64,000 nt of DNA from Bacteroidota bacterium (lineage in GTDB: Bacteria; Bacteroidota; Bacteroidia; Bacteroidales; VadinHA17), in NCBI GenBank assembly GCA_018262715.1, contig JADFDS010000012.1, forward strand, positions 1 through 64,000, written 5' to 3'. The notes beneath the pieces are model-generated. The model did not search any database. It worked only from the letters and a program-made list of their open reading frames with translations, and was not told the origin of the DNA. A program made the position numbers and the translations under genes. Shown here one piece after another: positions 1 through 7,830 of this stretch (positions are counted from its first letter, which is position 1; each line of letters begins with the position of its first letter).

Positions 1-120
1 AGTGAAGTCTGAAGGTCTGAAGGTCTCAAGGTCTGAAGTCTGAAGGTCTGAAGTCTGAAGGTCTGAAGTCTGAAGGTCTGAAGTCTGAAGGTCTGAAGGT
101 CTGAAGTCTGAAGGTCTGAG
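1..120. repeat. Microrepeat array, family A (GAAGTCT / GAAGGTCT)
   Basis: The first 120 bases are built almost wholly from GAAGTCT (7 bp) and GAAGGTCT (8 bp) units, mostly alternating as a 15-bp unit. One unit carries a single change (CTCAAGGTCT near base 25). The array may extend off the left edge. It lies about 40 bp beyond the miaB stop codon. The same core reappears in reverse complement next to the glsB stop (5001-5016) and near 7768-7778, so it is a dispersed family rather than a single satellite. It shows no coding potential and there are no unique spacers as in a CRISPR array. Confidence 0.9.
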
Positions 121-160
121 AGTCATAGTCTTGCGGTCCTGCTGCTGTGAGGTTCGGGGT

Positions 161-1480
161 TCAGACGAGGTTTCCGATCAGTGTTGCTGAGGTGGCCCGG
201 GTGACTTTCACCTGAACATATTCACCGGGCCGAACGTCCGATGCCTGGAACACAACTACCTTGTTCCCGGATGTGCGGCCCATCATGGCGCCTATAGGTT
301 TCTTCGCCGGACCTTCGACCAGAACCTCAAGTATCCGGCCGATATCCGCCTTCTTGCTTACAGAAGAAAGCTCATTCTGCAGGGCAATTATCTCATTCAG
401 CCTCCGGGTTTTGACTTCATCAGGCACATCATCTTTCATATGCCGCGAGGCTTTCGTGCCAGGACGCTCAGAGTATTTAAACATATATGCGAAGTCGAAT
501 CCCACCTCACGCATAAGGCTGAGGGTCTCCTGATGCTCCTCCTCAGTCTCGCCGCAGAAACCTGCGATGATATCAGTGGAAAGCGCACATCCCGGCAGGA
601 TCCGGTTAATGGAAGTAATTCTGTCGAGGTACCACTCCCGTGTATATTTCCTGTTCATGCGCTTAAGCACGCTGCTGCTCCCGCTCTGTACCGGAAGGTG
701 AATGTGCCGGCAGATATTGTCATGACCCGCCATGACCTCAAGCACATCGTCCGACAGATCCTTGGGGTGGGAGGTGGAATAGCGGACGCGCAGCCCCGGA
801 TCCACTGACGCCACCATCTCCAGCAGTCCCGCGAAACCAATCGGTGTGCTTCCTGCCCATGAATATGAATTCACATTCTGTCCCAGCAGGGTCACTTCGC
901 GGTAGCCCTGCTCAAAAACTTCACGGGCCTCCTGCACAATTGTCTCCGGATCGCGACTTCGCTCTGCACCGCGCACATAAGGCACCACGCAATATGCGCA
1001 CATGTTGTTGCAGCCGCGCATGATGGATATGAAAGCGGATACGCCATTGCTCTCTAAGCGCACCGGCGAAATGTCTGCATACGTTTCCTCGCGCGAAAGC
1101 AGCACATTGACCGCTGCATGACCCGAAACAGCCGTTTCCACCAGCATAGGGAGATCACGGTAAGCGTCGGGTCCCACAACCATATCCACCATCTTGTCGC
1201 TCTCGAGGAGCTTCTCCTTCAGCCGTTCGGCCATACATCCCAGCACGCCCACAATCACCTGCGGGCGTTTCTTTTTCTGAGCCCTGAACAGGTCAAGCCG
1301 GCCCCAGACCCTCTGCTCCGCATTCTCTCGTATAGAGCAGGTGTTGACGAGTATGATGTCGGCTTCGCCAATACTTCCGGCCGGTGCATATCCGGCATCG
1401 GAAAGGACTGATGCAACAACCTCGCTGTCAGCGACATTCATCTGGCAGCCATAGGTCTCTATATAGTATTTTTTTGGCAT
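161..1480 (-). CDS. miaB: tRNA-2-methylthio-N6-dimethylallyladenosine synthase MiaB
   Basis: A radical-SAM methylthiotransferase of 439 residues, the usual MiaB length, predicted to add the 2-methylthio group to i6A37 of tRNAs. The N-terminal UPF0004 domain has the three auxiliary-cluster cysteines in the contexts YGCQMN (C12), NTCSIREN (C48) and LGCMAE (C82). The radical-SAM motif RGCNNMCAYC supplies C157, C161 and C164. A TRAM-like RNA-binding domain fills about the last 65 residues. The ATG at 1480 is favoured because YYIETYGCQMN, the normal N-terminus, follows at once. A TAnnTTTG element lies 8 bp upstream. The gene is divergent from the YebC-family gene and is followed by family A microrepeats. 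Confidence 0.97.
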   Translation of the reverse strand: MPKKYYIETYGCQMNVADSEVVASVLSDAGYAPAGSIGEADIILVNTCSIRENAEQRVWGRLDLFRAQKKKRPQVIVGVLGCMAERLKEKLLESDKMVDMVVGPDAYRDLPMLVETAVSGHAAVNVLLSREETYADISPVRLESNGVSAFISIMRGCNNMCAYCVVPYVRGAERSRDPETIVQEAREVFEQGYREVTLLGQNVNSYSWAGSTPIGFAGLLEMVASVDPGLRVRYSTSHPKDLSDDVLEVMAGHDNICRHIHLPVQSGSSSVLKRMNRKYTREWYLDRITSINRILPGCALSTDIIAGFCGETEEEHQETLSLMREVGFDFAYMFKYSERPGTKASRHMKDDVPDEVKTRRLNEIIALQNELSSVSKKADIGRILEVLVEGPAKKPIGAMMGRTSGNKVVVFQASDVRPGEYVQVKVTRATSATLIGNLV

Positions 1481-1488
1481 ATTCGGGG

Positions 1489-1496
1489 CAAAGGTA
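1489..1496 (-). promoter_or_regulatory. Putative -7 element of miaB (TACCTTTG)
   Basis: On the minus strand this reads TACCTTTG, an 8/8 match to the Bacteroidota -7 consensus TAnnTTTG. It ends 8 bp before the miaB ATG, so the leader would be almost absent. I see no clear -33 TTTG. Confidence 0.45.
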
Positions 1497-1595
1497 GGAA
1501 ATTTGCTATTTGCGATGTTCGATTTGAGATTTTGGTGAGGAATGTTCCAGTCGGGGCCTCAAAAGTCATCCTGATTGCAGATCGCAGGAATTGTA

Positions 1596-1603
1596 TATTT
1601 TTG
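1596..1603 (+). promoter_or_regulatory. Putative promoter of the YebC-family gene (TATTTTTG)
   Basis: TATTTTTG matches TAnnTTTG. An ATTG at 1574-1577 sits 18 bp upstream, close to the expected place of the -33 TTTG. The predicted transcript start is about 15-20 bp before the ATG at 1626. Confidence 0.5.
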
Positions 1604-1625
1604 TGTTCTGTAAAAATTTATCCAT

Positions 1626-2381
1626 ATGTCAGGTCACAATAAATGGTCAACCATCAAGCGCAAAAAGGGGGCGGCTGATGCAAAGAGAGGGAAGATCTTT
1701 ACGAAGATCATAAAGGAAATAATGATCTCAGTTCGTGAGGGTGGCGCTGACCCGGCGGGTAACGCACGCCTGCGACTGGCAATACAGAACGCCAAGGGCG
1801 CCAACATGCCCAAGGACAACATCGAGAGAGCTATTAAAAAAGCCGGCGGCTCAGAGGCCGAGGCATACCACGAGATTACCTACGAGGGCTATGGCCCGAA
1901 CGGCATCGCCGTGTTCGTCGAAGGACTTACTGACAACACCAACCGCACGCTTTCAAGCGTAAGGTTCATCTTTGGCAAGTATAACGGGGCCCTCGGCCCG
2001 AACGGTTCCCTGACCTTCCTTTTTGACCGGAAGGGTGTCTTTACAATCAATTCCGAAGATGTCAGCGACAAGGATATGGAAAGCCTCGAGCTTGAACTTA
2101 TCGATGCCGGCGCTGAGGATATTGAGATTGATGAGGATGTAATAACAGTCACATGCGCTAAAGATGACTTCGGAAGCGTTAACCGCAAGCTGGAAGAACT
2201 GGAGATCGAACCCGATGAGGCTATGCTCAAACGCGTGCCGAAGGAGACAAAAACTCTGGATGTGGAATCGGCCCGCAAAGCGATGAGGCTTATTGAGGCT
2301 CTTGAGGATGACGATGATGTGCAGGCCGTGTATCATAACCTCGAGATAACCGACGAGCTGGCCGAGGCGTTGGAGGAGTAA
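1626..2381 (+). CDS. YebC/PmpR family DNA-binding transcriptional regulator
   Basis: A full-length YebC/TACO1-family protein of 251 residues. It opens with the family hallmark MSGHNKWSTIKRKKGAADAK and contains GNARLRLAIQNAKGANMPKDN and the central EGYGPNGIAVFVE. Family members act as cytoplasmic transcription regulators (PmpR-like) or as factors that ease translation of proline-rich stretches. Sequence alone does not say which role applies here. The acidic C-terminus is typical. The oddity is that the last 13 codons, stop included, are repeated in degenerate form just downstream (2389-2427). The gene appears monocistronic, with its own -7 element at 1596-1603. Confidence 0.95.
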   Translation: MSGHNKWSTIKRKKGAADAKRGKIFTKIIKEIMISVREGGADPAGNARLRLAIQNAKGANMPKDNIERAIKKAGGSEAEAYHEITYEGYGPNGIAVFVEGLTDNTNRTLSSVRFIFGKYNGALGPNGSLTFLFDRKGVFTINSEDVSDKDMESLELELIDAGAEDIEIDEDVITVTCAKDDFGSVNRKLEELEIEPDEAMLKRVPKETKTLDVESARKAMRLIEALEDDDDVQAVYHNLEITDELAEALEE

Positions 2382-2427
2382 TTGATTTGAGCTAACCGGT
2401 GTCCTGGCCGAAGCGCTGGAGGAGTAA
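2343..2427 (+). repeat. Imperfect 46-bp tandem duplication of the YebC gene 3' end
   Basis: Bases 2343-2381 (end of the gene, stop included) recur at 2389-2427, offset 46 bp. The last 24 bases of each copy match at 22 positions, and the whole 39 bp at 32 positions by hand count. Translated alone, the second copy gives ELTGVLAEALEE-stop against EITDELAEALEE-stop in the gene. Confidence 0.85.
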
Positions 2428-2485
2428 AGACTGCCCCCCTGGTTCTGGAATAATATTTGCATAAGACAACTCGAAAAAACAGTTG

Positions 2486-2493
2486 TATATTTG
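2486..2493 (+). promoter_or_regulatory. Putative -7 element (TATATTTG) of the SPOR gene and purF-like gene
   Basis: A perfect TAnnTTTG match, but only 4 bp before an ATG at 2498. A transcript would begin around 2500, which argues that translation starts later, at 2531/2534 or 2546. Confidence 0.5.
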
Positions 2494-2530
2494 CCGCATG
2501 AGATCACTGACCAGAGGACCGGTACAATCA

Positions 2531-3007
2531 ATGATGGGAAACCTGATGAGATCACTGCTGCTCGCCACGGTTTTAATACTAATCCTGCCTCTGTCCCTGA
2601 CAGCGCAGAGAGGCCTTGGCGTTGAGGAGCTTATGAACGACGGACGTCCTCGTTACATGGCCGAGCGCCTCATCGTAGTACAGGATCCCGCAATAGACAC
2701 CCTTGTCAGCCGCCACATCCTCATGAACGCCTCAAAAAACGGCGTTGACGGATGGCGCATACAGATCTACCGCGGCGGCCACCGCACGGCAAACGAAGAC
2801 TCCAACAGGATCCGCGCACGCTTCATGGAAGATTATCCTGAAATCCCGACTTACCGAACATTTGACCGTCCCAACTGGTTTAAGGTGAAAGTCGGCGATT
2901 TCCGCACCCGTGAGGAGGCCGCAAGGGTATTCTTCGACATTCAGGGCAAGTACCCAGATGCGTACCTGATCAGGGATGTGATCGCATTCAAAACACCGGT
3001 TAAGTAA
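2531..3007 (+). CDS. SPOR-domain secreted protein
   Basis: About 158 residues from the chosen ATG. A signal peptide (MMGNLMRSLLLATVLILI, cleavage near LTAQ) is followed by a spacer and a SPOR-like C-terminal domain. That domain has VDGWRIQIYRG, then PNWFKVKVGDFRTREEAARV, the pattern of a peptidoglycan-binding SPOR fold. SPOR domains usually bind denuded septal glycan, so a role in the envelope or division is likely, but the specific function is unknown. In-frame ATGs lie at 2498, 2531, 2534 and 2546. 2498 is disfavoured because it would lie at the predicted transcript start and would put extra charged residues before the signal peptide. The stop is one base from the next start, so the two genes are probably cotranscribed. 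Confidence 0.82.
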   Translation: MMGNLMRSLLLATVLILILPLSLTAQRGLGVEELMNDGRPRYMAERLIVVQDPAIDTLVSRHILMNASKNGVDGWRIQIYRGGHRTANEDSNRIRARFMEDYPEIPTYRTFDRPNWFKVKVGDFRTREEAARVFFDIQGKYPDAYLIRDVIAFKTPVK

Positions 3008-3008
3008 A

Positions 3009-4850
3009 ATGAGCGACAGCATAAAGCACGAATGCGGGATAGCACTGATGAGACTGCTGCGCCCCGCAGGATACTACATTGATAAATACGGATCATGGGA
3101 CTACAGCCTGCGCAAGATGTATCTCATGATGGAGAAGCAGCACAACCGCGGCCAGGACGGAGCCGGCCTGGCGGGGATACGCATCGGCGCGAAGCCTGGA
3201 ACGCGGTACATCCACCGTCAGCGCTCCAACTCCGCGAACCCGATAAAGGATGTCTTCAGCCGCATCTACCCTGAGATTAAGGAGGATCCATGTGATGTGT
3301 GGCTCGGACACCTGCGCTACGGCACCTACGGAAACTACAACATCGATGTAGTTCATCCCGTCACCCGCGAGAACAACTGGCGGTCGCGAAGCCTGGTGAT
3401 GGCCGGCAACTTCAACCTGACAAACATTGAGGTGATCTTCAACCACCTCCTCGAGATAGGGCAGAACCCGGTCGATTTCTCTGATACAATCACTATCCTT
3501 GAGAATGTCGGCCATTTCCTTGACCAGGAGGTCGAACGCCTCTATCGTCTTCACAAGGAGCAGGGCCTTACCAAACGAGAAATCTCACCAATCATTGAGC
3601 AGGAGCTCGATGTGGCTGGTGTTTTGCGCAGTGCCGCGAAGCGATGGGATGGCGGATACGTGATGGCCGGGATGCTCGGGCACGGCGACGCCTTCGTTTT
3701 ACGTGACCCTGCCGGGATACGACCCGCTTTCTGGTATGCCGATGACGAAGTGGTGGTGGCTGCCTCGGAACGACCGGTCATCCAGACGGTGTTTGACATC
3801 AGGACTGACAAGGTCAATGAACTCGACCCGGGTAAGGCGCTTATCATCAAGGCCTCAGGCGAGCACTCACTTCAGGAGGTGCTCCCAGCAACCACACCGG
3901 CCAAATGCTCATTTGAAAGGATATATTTCTCGCGTGGTACCGACAAGCACATCTATCGCGAGCGCAAGAAACTCGGCGAGACTCTCACCGAGCCGGTACT
4001 GGCTGCGGTGAACCATGATGTCAGGAATACTGTGTTTTCATACATCCCGAATACCGCCGAAAGCGCATTCTACGGGCTGATCGAAGGGGTCGACAAATGG
4101 CTCAACAACCGGAAAAGGCAATCAATCCTGAAGAAGGGCGATGCCATTACGGTAGCCGATTTTGAGAGGATAATGGATGTGAGGCCTCGCATAGAAAAGA
4201 TTGCCGTAAAAGACATCAAGCTGCGTACTTTCATTACTGAGGACCGCAGCCGCGATGACCTTGTTGCGCACGTTTATGACGTGACTTACGGAATAATAAG
4301 GCGCGGGAAGGACAGCCTGGTAGTGATTGACGATTCAATTGTCCGCGGCACCACGCTGAAAGAGAGCATTATACGAATACTCGACAGGCTGGATCCGGCA
4401 AAAATTGTGATCGTTTCCTCCTCGCCGCAGATTCGCTACCCTGATTGTTACGGCATCGACATGTCTAGACTGGGCGATTTCATCGCCTTCCGTGCGGCAC
4501 TCGAACTGCTGAAACTCACAGGCCGTGAGCAGCTGATAACCGATGTTTACGGGCGCGCAAAGGAAGAGCTGAAGAAACCTGATGCGGAGATGGTCAACCT
4601 GGTGCAGGAAATTTATGCACCATTCACTGACCAGGAGATCTCGAACCAGATTGCAGTGATGCTGAAAACATCTGAGATTAAGGCGGATCTGGAGATCGTT
4701 TTTCAGTCGGTTGAAGGACTCCACAAGGCCTGCCCGGGTCACACCGGCGACTGGTATTTCACAGGCAACTATCCCACACCCGGGGGCAACCGTGTGGTCA
4801 ACAGGGCGTTTGTCAACTATATCGAAGGTCGCGGGGGAAGAGCGTATTAG
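3009..4850 (+). CDS. Amidophosphoribosyltransferase-like class II glutamine amidotransferase (PurF family, long form)
   Basis: 613 residues. The N-terminus has HECGIAL, placing a catalytic-type cysteine at residue 9 after a short propeptide as in PurF, then KQHNRGQDGAGLAG, matching the glutaminase motif. The C-terminal half is a type I phosphoribosyltransferase with VVIDDSIVRGTT, the PRPP-binding loop. PurF makes 5-phosphoribosylamine from PRPP and glutamine, the first step of purine synthesis. Canonical PurF is about 470-510 residues, so this form has roughly 100 extra residues, partly a long insertion in the glutaminase half and partly a C-terminal tail. It could be the sole PurF or a paralogue with another acceptor. 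It follows the SPOR gene by one base. Confidence 0.85.
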   Translation: MSDSIKHECGIALMRLLRPAGYYIDKYGSWDYSLRKMYLMMEKQHNRGQDGAGLAGIRIGAKPGTRYIHRQRSNSANPIKDVFSRIYPEIKEDPCDVWLGHLRYGTYGNYNIDVVHPVTRENNWRSRSLVMAGNFNLTNIEVIFNHLLEIGQNPVDFSDTITILENVGHFLDQEVERLYRLHKEQGLTKREISPIIEQELDVAGVLRSAAKRWDGGYVMAGMLGHGDAFVLRDPAGIRPAFWYADDEVVVAASERPVIQTVFDIRTDKVNELDPGKALIIKASGEHSLQEVLPATTPAKCSFERIYFSRGTDKHIYRERKKLGETLTEPVLAAVNHDVRNTVFSYIPNTAESAFYGLIEGVDKWLNNRKRQSILKKGDAITVADFERIMDVRPRIEKIAVKDIKLRTFITEDRSRDDLVAHVYDVTYGIIRRGKDSLVVIDDSIVRGTTLKESIIRILDRLDPAKIVIVSSSPQIRYPDCYGIDMSRLGDFIAFRAALELLKLTGREQLITDVYGRAKEELKKPDAEMVNLVQEIYAPFTDQEISNQIAVMLKTSEIKADLEIVFQSVEGLHKACPGHTGDWYFTGNYPTPGGNRVVNRAFVNYIEGRGGRAY

Positions 4851-4853
4851 GAG

Positions 4854-4955
4854 TCGGCAGTCAGCAGTACCAGTCAGCAGTGCCTGTCAGCAGTACCAAT
4901 CAGCAGTACCAGTCGGTAGTAGAAGTCGGTAGTTGGCAGTAGAAGTCAGCGATTT
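4854..4955. repeat. Microrepeat array, family B (AGTCAGC / AGTACC / AGTCGGT)
   Basis: It begins within a few bases of the TAG of the purF-like gene. It is a run of AGTCAGC, AGTACC, AGTCGGC and AGTCGGT units, with AGTCAGCAGTACC as the commonest 13-mer, degrading into AGTAGAAGTCGGTAGTTGGC. It fills most of the space between two convergent genes. No stable hairpin is evident. Confidence 0.85.
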
Positions 4956-5014
4956 GAGCCTCTGTCACGGGAGTATTGTCAATCCTGTATAAATGGACCT
5001 GGGACCTTCAGACC

Positions 5015-5986
5015 TTACTGCGAAATATCAAAATCCTCCCTGTACGATGCCAGGTGCCGGTTGATCTTCTCGATGTAAATATCCCGCACAGTGATCATGA
5101 TTCCAGTCTCCTCGACATTCCCGAAATGGTGGTTGATGAAAGTCCCGAAACATTTCATTGTGGGAGAGAGGTTCATATATGCATTGATCAGCGGAGGAAT
5201 GTTTTCACCCAGTCTGCGCACCTCCTGGCCAAGGATCTTCAGGTCATCCCTGATATGTTTCCCCACAAAAATCCTCTCCATCTCCTCTTTGTTCATATCA
5301 ATGACGATAGGATCATCAGGCACCGCCAGCTTATCAGGATCGGGGAAGTATTTCAGCATGAAATACAAGATCATGTTCCGTGCCTGCACATTGTAATGGG
5401 TATACATCGTCACTTTCCCGAACAGGTACCGTATCTGCCTGTTATCTATGATTATAGCCCCCAGCCCGTCCCAGAGGTTGTCAAGGGAAAAGAGACTCTT
5501 GCGGCCCATCGCGGCGCTCTGGTACTCCGGTCTGACGAACGAGCGTCCCAGCTCCATGGTGTGCGGAAGGTATTTTTTAATGAATTTTCGCGAAAAAGTG
5601 AAGTAGGATGACGAAGCAAAACGGTCAACAGTAAAATCCTTCTCCCTGTGCTCCGGGAAGATGAAACGGTATCCGCCTATTATTTCGCGGTTGTCCGGGT
5701 CCCATATCATCAGTTGTTTCTGCGGATGGTCCGGATCGAGGTCATACTCGTCAAGATCCAGGGCTTTACCGGTACCTCCTCCGGCGTGCCGGAAAGTCAG
5801 TTCGCGTATTCGGCCTATCTCGTGCATAAGCAATGGCGAGCTCCGGTGGTCGAAGATGTATACCTCGTTATTGGCGTTGTTCGTCTTTCTCAGGTAGCCA
5901 ATCCTGGCCAGTTCCGCTGCCAGGTCTTCCACGGGCACCGCCTCGCCCAGGGGCTCCGCATTGCCATTTTCCAGTTCCTTATCCAC
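5015..5986 (-). CDS. glsB: GlsB-like N-acyltransferase (GNAT fold, glycine lipid synthesis)
   Basis: 323 residues, GTG start. It resembles the OlsB/GlsB hemolysin-type N-acyltransferases. The GNAT-like core includes YIFDHRSSPLLMHEIGRIRELTFR, then MIWDPDNREIIGGYRFIFP, then MELGRSFVRPEYQ. In Bacteroides, GlsB acylates glycine with a 3-hydroxy fatty acid from acyl-ACP. GlsA then adds a second acyl chain to make glycine lipids of the membrane. The pairing with the PlsC-type gene immediately upstream supports this assignment, though an ornithine-lipid role cannot be excluded from sequence. No in-frame ATG lies near the N-terminus, which fixes the GTG. The TAA is followed directly by a family A microrepeat. 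Confidence 0.82.
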   Translation of the reverse strand: MDKELENGNAEPLGEAVPVEDLAAELARIGYLRKTNNANNEVYIFDHRSSPLLMHEIGRIRELTFRHAGGGTGKALDLDEYDLDPDHPQKQLMIWDPDNREIIGGYRFIFPEHREKDFTVDRFASSSYFTFSRKFIKKYLPHTMELGRSFVRPEYQSAAMGRKSLFSLDNLWDGLGAIIIDNRQIRYLFGKVTMYTHYNVQARNMILYFMLKYFPDPDKLAVPDDPIVIDMNKEEMERIFVGKHIRDDLKILGQEVRRLGENIPPLINAYMNLSPTMKCFGTFINHHFGNVEETGIMITVRDIYIEKINRHLASYREDFDISQ

Positions 5987-6025
5987 GGAGAGATAAAATT
6001 GAGGACTAAAAGTAAGAAATAATCG

Positions 6026-6865
6026 TCAACTGCTTTTAAATCTTTCCGGCAAATTATATGTTTTCTCACGCACCATATCAGCCCACTCCTGCGGTTTCCT
6101 CGACTTGTCGAATGTCTGCCATGGTATCGGATCCCCGAAATAGACATCAATGTCCTTGCCGTTCTGCCTGAACATCTCGTCAACCAGGTAGAGCATCTCA
6201 AGGTTCATTTTCAGCCCTATAAATGTTCTGAAGTTGGCGAGGTTATAGAAGAATGAGCTGTTGCGTCCCGCGAAGTAGCACGGTACAATATCCCGCTGGT
6301 GCTGTACAGCCTTGACGATGAAGCTTTTCTGCCATGGCAGGTCAGTGATCACGCCCTTGATTTTCCTGGAGCATATCCCTGCGGGGAAGTTAAGGAGCTG
6401 ATAGTCTGAGGCATAAGCCTCATCCATCAGTTTGGCCGCATCACGGCCGAAGGTGCCAACCTTGTTCACCGGGAGGAAAATGTCACCGTAATTCTCGATG
6501 TAAAGCAGGATATCGTTTACCGGGAATTTTATTGCAGGGAAATGCTTGGTGAGTTCGCTCATGAAGACCATGCCGTCGAGGCCGCCCAGGGGATGGTTTG
6601 AAACGAAGATATTCCTTCCCCCTTTGGGGAGATTCTCCACACCGTGGGCGCGGTATGTAATGCCCATGTATCCGAGGGCTGCGTCGTTAAAGGCGGCTCC
6701 GCGAAGATTCGCGAAATTGCGCAGGATGTCGTTTATGCCATCCTGGTGCGCAATTCGTTTGAGGTAACGGATCACGAAGCCGGGGAGCACCCTGTGGATC
6801 TTCGGGTTCTTGTCAGCGAGAATCTTCTCGACGTCCAGTTGAAGAGGTTTTACAGACTGTTCCAT
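6026..6865 (-). CDS. glsA: GlsA-like O-acyltransferase (PlsC family)
   Basis: 279 residues of the lysophospholipid acyltransferase family. Motif I reads SNHPLGGLDG, with five residues between His and Asp as in OlsA/GlsA relatives rather than the four of classical PlsC. A second motif follows near LNFPAGICSRK. In the glycine-lipid pathway this enzyme O-acylates the N-acylglycine made by GlsB. It is the first gene of a two-gene minus-strand operon with a 39-bp gap to the glsB-like gene, and a perfect TAnnTTTG lies 20 bp upstream. No transmembrane segment is obvious; association with the inner face of the membrane is inferred from the family. Confidence 0.82.
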   Translation of the reverse strand: MEQSVKPLQLDVEKILADKNPKIHRVLPGFVIRYLKRIAHQDGINDILRNFANLRGAAFNDAALGYMGITYRAHGVENLPKGGRNIFVSNHPLGGLDGMVFMSELTKHFPAIKFPVNDILLYIENYGDIFLPVNKVGTFGRDAAKLMDEAYASDYQLLNFPAGICSRKIKGVITDLPWQKSFIVKAVQHQRDIVPCYFAGRNSSFFYNLANFRTFIGLKMNLEMLYLVDEMFRQNGKDIDVYFGDPIPWQTFDKSRKPQEWADMVREKTYNLPERFKSS

Positions 6866-6885
6866 TTTGTCACCTTATGCGTTCG

Positions 6886-6893
6886 CAAAGATA
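6886..6893 (-). promoter_or_regulatory. Putative -7 element of the glsA-glsB operon (TATCTTTG)
   Basis: The minus strand reads TATCTTTG, a perfect TAnnTTTG. It lies 20 bp before the glsA-like ATG. A GTTG about 20 bp further upstream is a weak -33 candidate. Confidence 0.5.
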
Positions 6894-6965
6894 GCATTCA
6901 GCATTGTCCCGCTCAACAATTTGGAATTTTATGATGTTATATTTACCCGCACAAACAGCGATGTC

Positions 6966-7706
6966 ATGAATCTTGAACTGAGAGACAAATTCCTTGAAAG
7001 ATGGAGCAAATATTTCGGCAAGGCCGAGCTGCCGGTCACTTTCTATTACACGCTTTCCGATACCGCCGCAGAATGGGCGGATAAACCGAAAGGATGGAGT
7101 TGTATCATCTGCGAACTTGCTAAAGTCCGGAAGGGGAGATCGCTTATGTATAACGCAGAGCGAATCAAATGCGGCGGCGGGAAAAGATATCTGGGCTACA
7201 CCGATAAAATGCGACCCGGATTCGAGCATTTCCTGTCATGCGGTAACAGCGATATCGAAGGCGAGAGATACCTCCGCTCCCCTGAACTCGTCAGGGAATT
7301 CATGAAATCACAGAAAACACTTGCCGTTTCCGGGATGAACCTGGTTTTTAAGAGATGGGACAAACTCGAAAAAGAAGATGAACCTGATGTTGTTATCTTC
7401 TTTGCCACCCCCGATGTTCTCGCCGGACTTTTCACCCTCGCCAACTTCGATCAGTCGGAGCCTAACGGCACATTCACCCCGTTCGGTTCCGGGTGCAGCA
7501 CAATCATTCATTATCCGTTCCTCGAAACGGTGACGGAACGGCAGAGGGCCGTGATAGGAATGTTTGATCCATCCGCCCGCAAGTGCGTGAATGACAATGA
7601 GATTTCGTTTGCGGTACCAATGACACGGTTCGAGAAAATGATCGATTACATGGATGAGAGTTTCCTGATCACAGATGCCTGGTCAACGGTAAGGAAGCGG
7701 ATATGA
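6966..7706 (+). CDS. DUF169 family protein
   Basis: 246 residues from the ATG at 6966 (MNLELRDKFLERW). It matches the DUF169 pattern: a WSCIICELAKVRKG segment, a glycine-rich KCGGGKRYLGY segment, FLSCGNSD, and GSGCSTIIHYPF near the C-terminus. Function in the family is unknown; the recurring cysteines suggest metal or cofactor binding. A reading frame continues 33 codons further upstream, but those residues look non-coding and overlap the glsA promoter region. The gene is divergent from glsA and stands alone, followed by a possible terminator and a 450-bp gene-free stretch. Confidence 0.85.
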   Translation: MNLELRDKFLERWSKYFGKAELPVTFYYTLSDTAAEWADKPKGWSCIICELAKVRKGRSLMYNAERIKCGGGKRYLGYTDKMRPGFEHFLSCGNSDIEGERYLRSPELVREFMKSQKTLAVSGMNLVFKRWDKLEKEDEPDVVIFFATPDVLAGLFTLANFDQSEPNGTFTPFGSGCSTIIHYPFLETVTERQRAVIGMFDPSARKCVNDNEISFAVPMTRFEKMIDYMDESFLITDAWSTVRKRI

Positions 7707-7725
7707 ATTGATCCGAAAACCGGGG

Positions 7726-7760
7726 ACGGGCAGGGGAGGTGGCGTGTGCATGTCCGTTTT
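7726..7760 (+). terminator. Possible terminator after the DUF169 gene
   Basis: ACGGGCA (7726-7732) can pair with TGTCCGT (7751-7757), 7 bp with one G-T pair and an 18-base loop, followed by TTT. The long loop makes it weak. Confidence 0.3.
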
Positions 7761-7830
7761 ACAATGCCTGAAGGTCTGCGACTTCTCTAATCAACTACAG
7801 TTCTGGCTACCACACATATATCGCGAATTG

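Noticed and set aside
1-120. CRISPR array
   Set aside because: Units are 7-8 bp with no unique spacers and no cas genes are present; this is a simple microrepeat.
1953-2555. 200-codon minus-strand ORF opposite the YebC-family gene
   Set aside because: It is the antisense shadow of a clear gene, is Ser/Leu-rich with no recognisable motif, and spans the intergenic promoter.
4976-5611. 211-codon plus-strand ORF opposite glsB
   Set aside because: It is antisense to a gene with recognisable domains and has no family features of its own.
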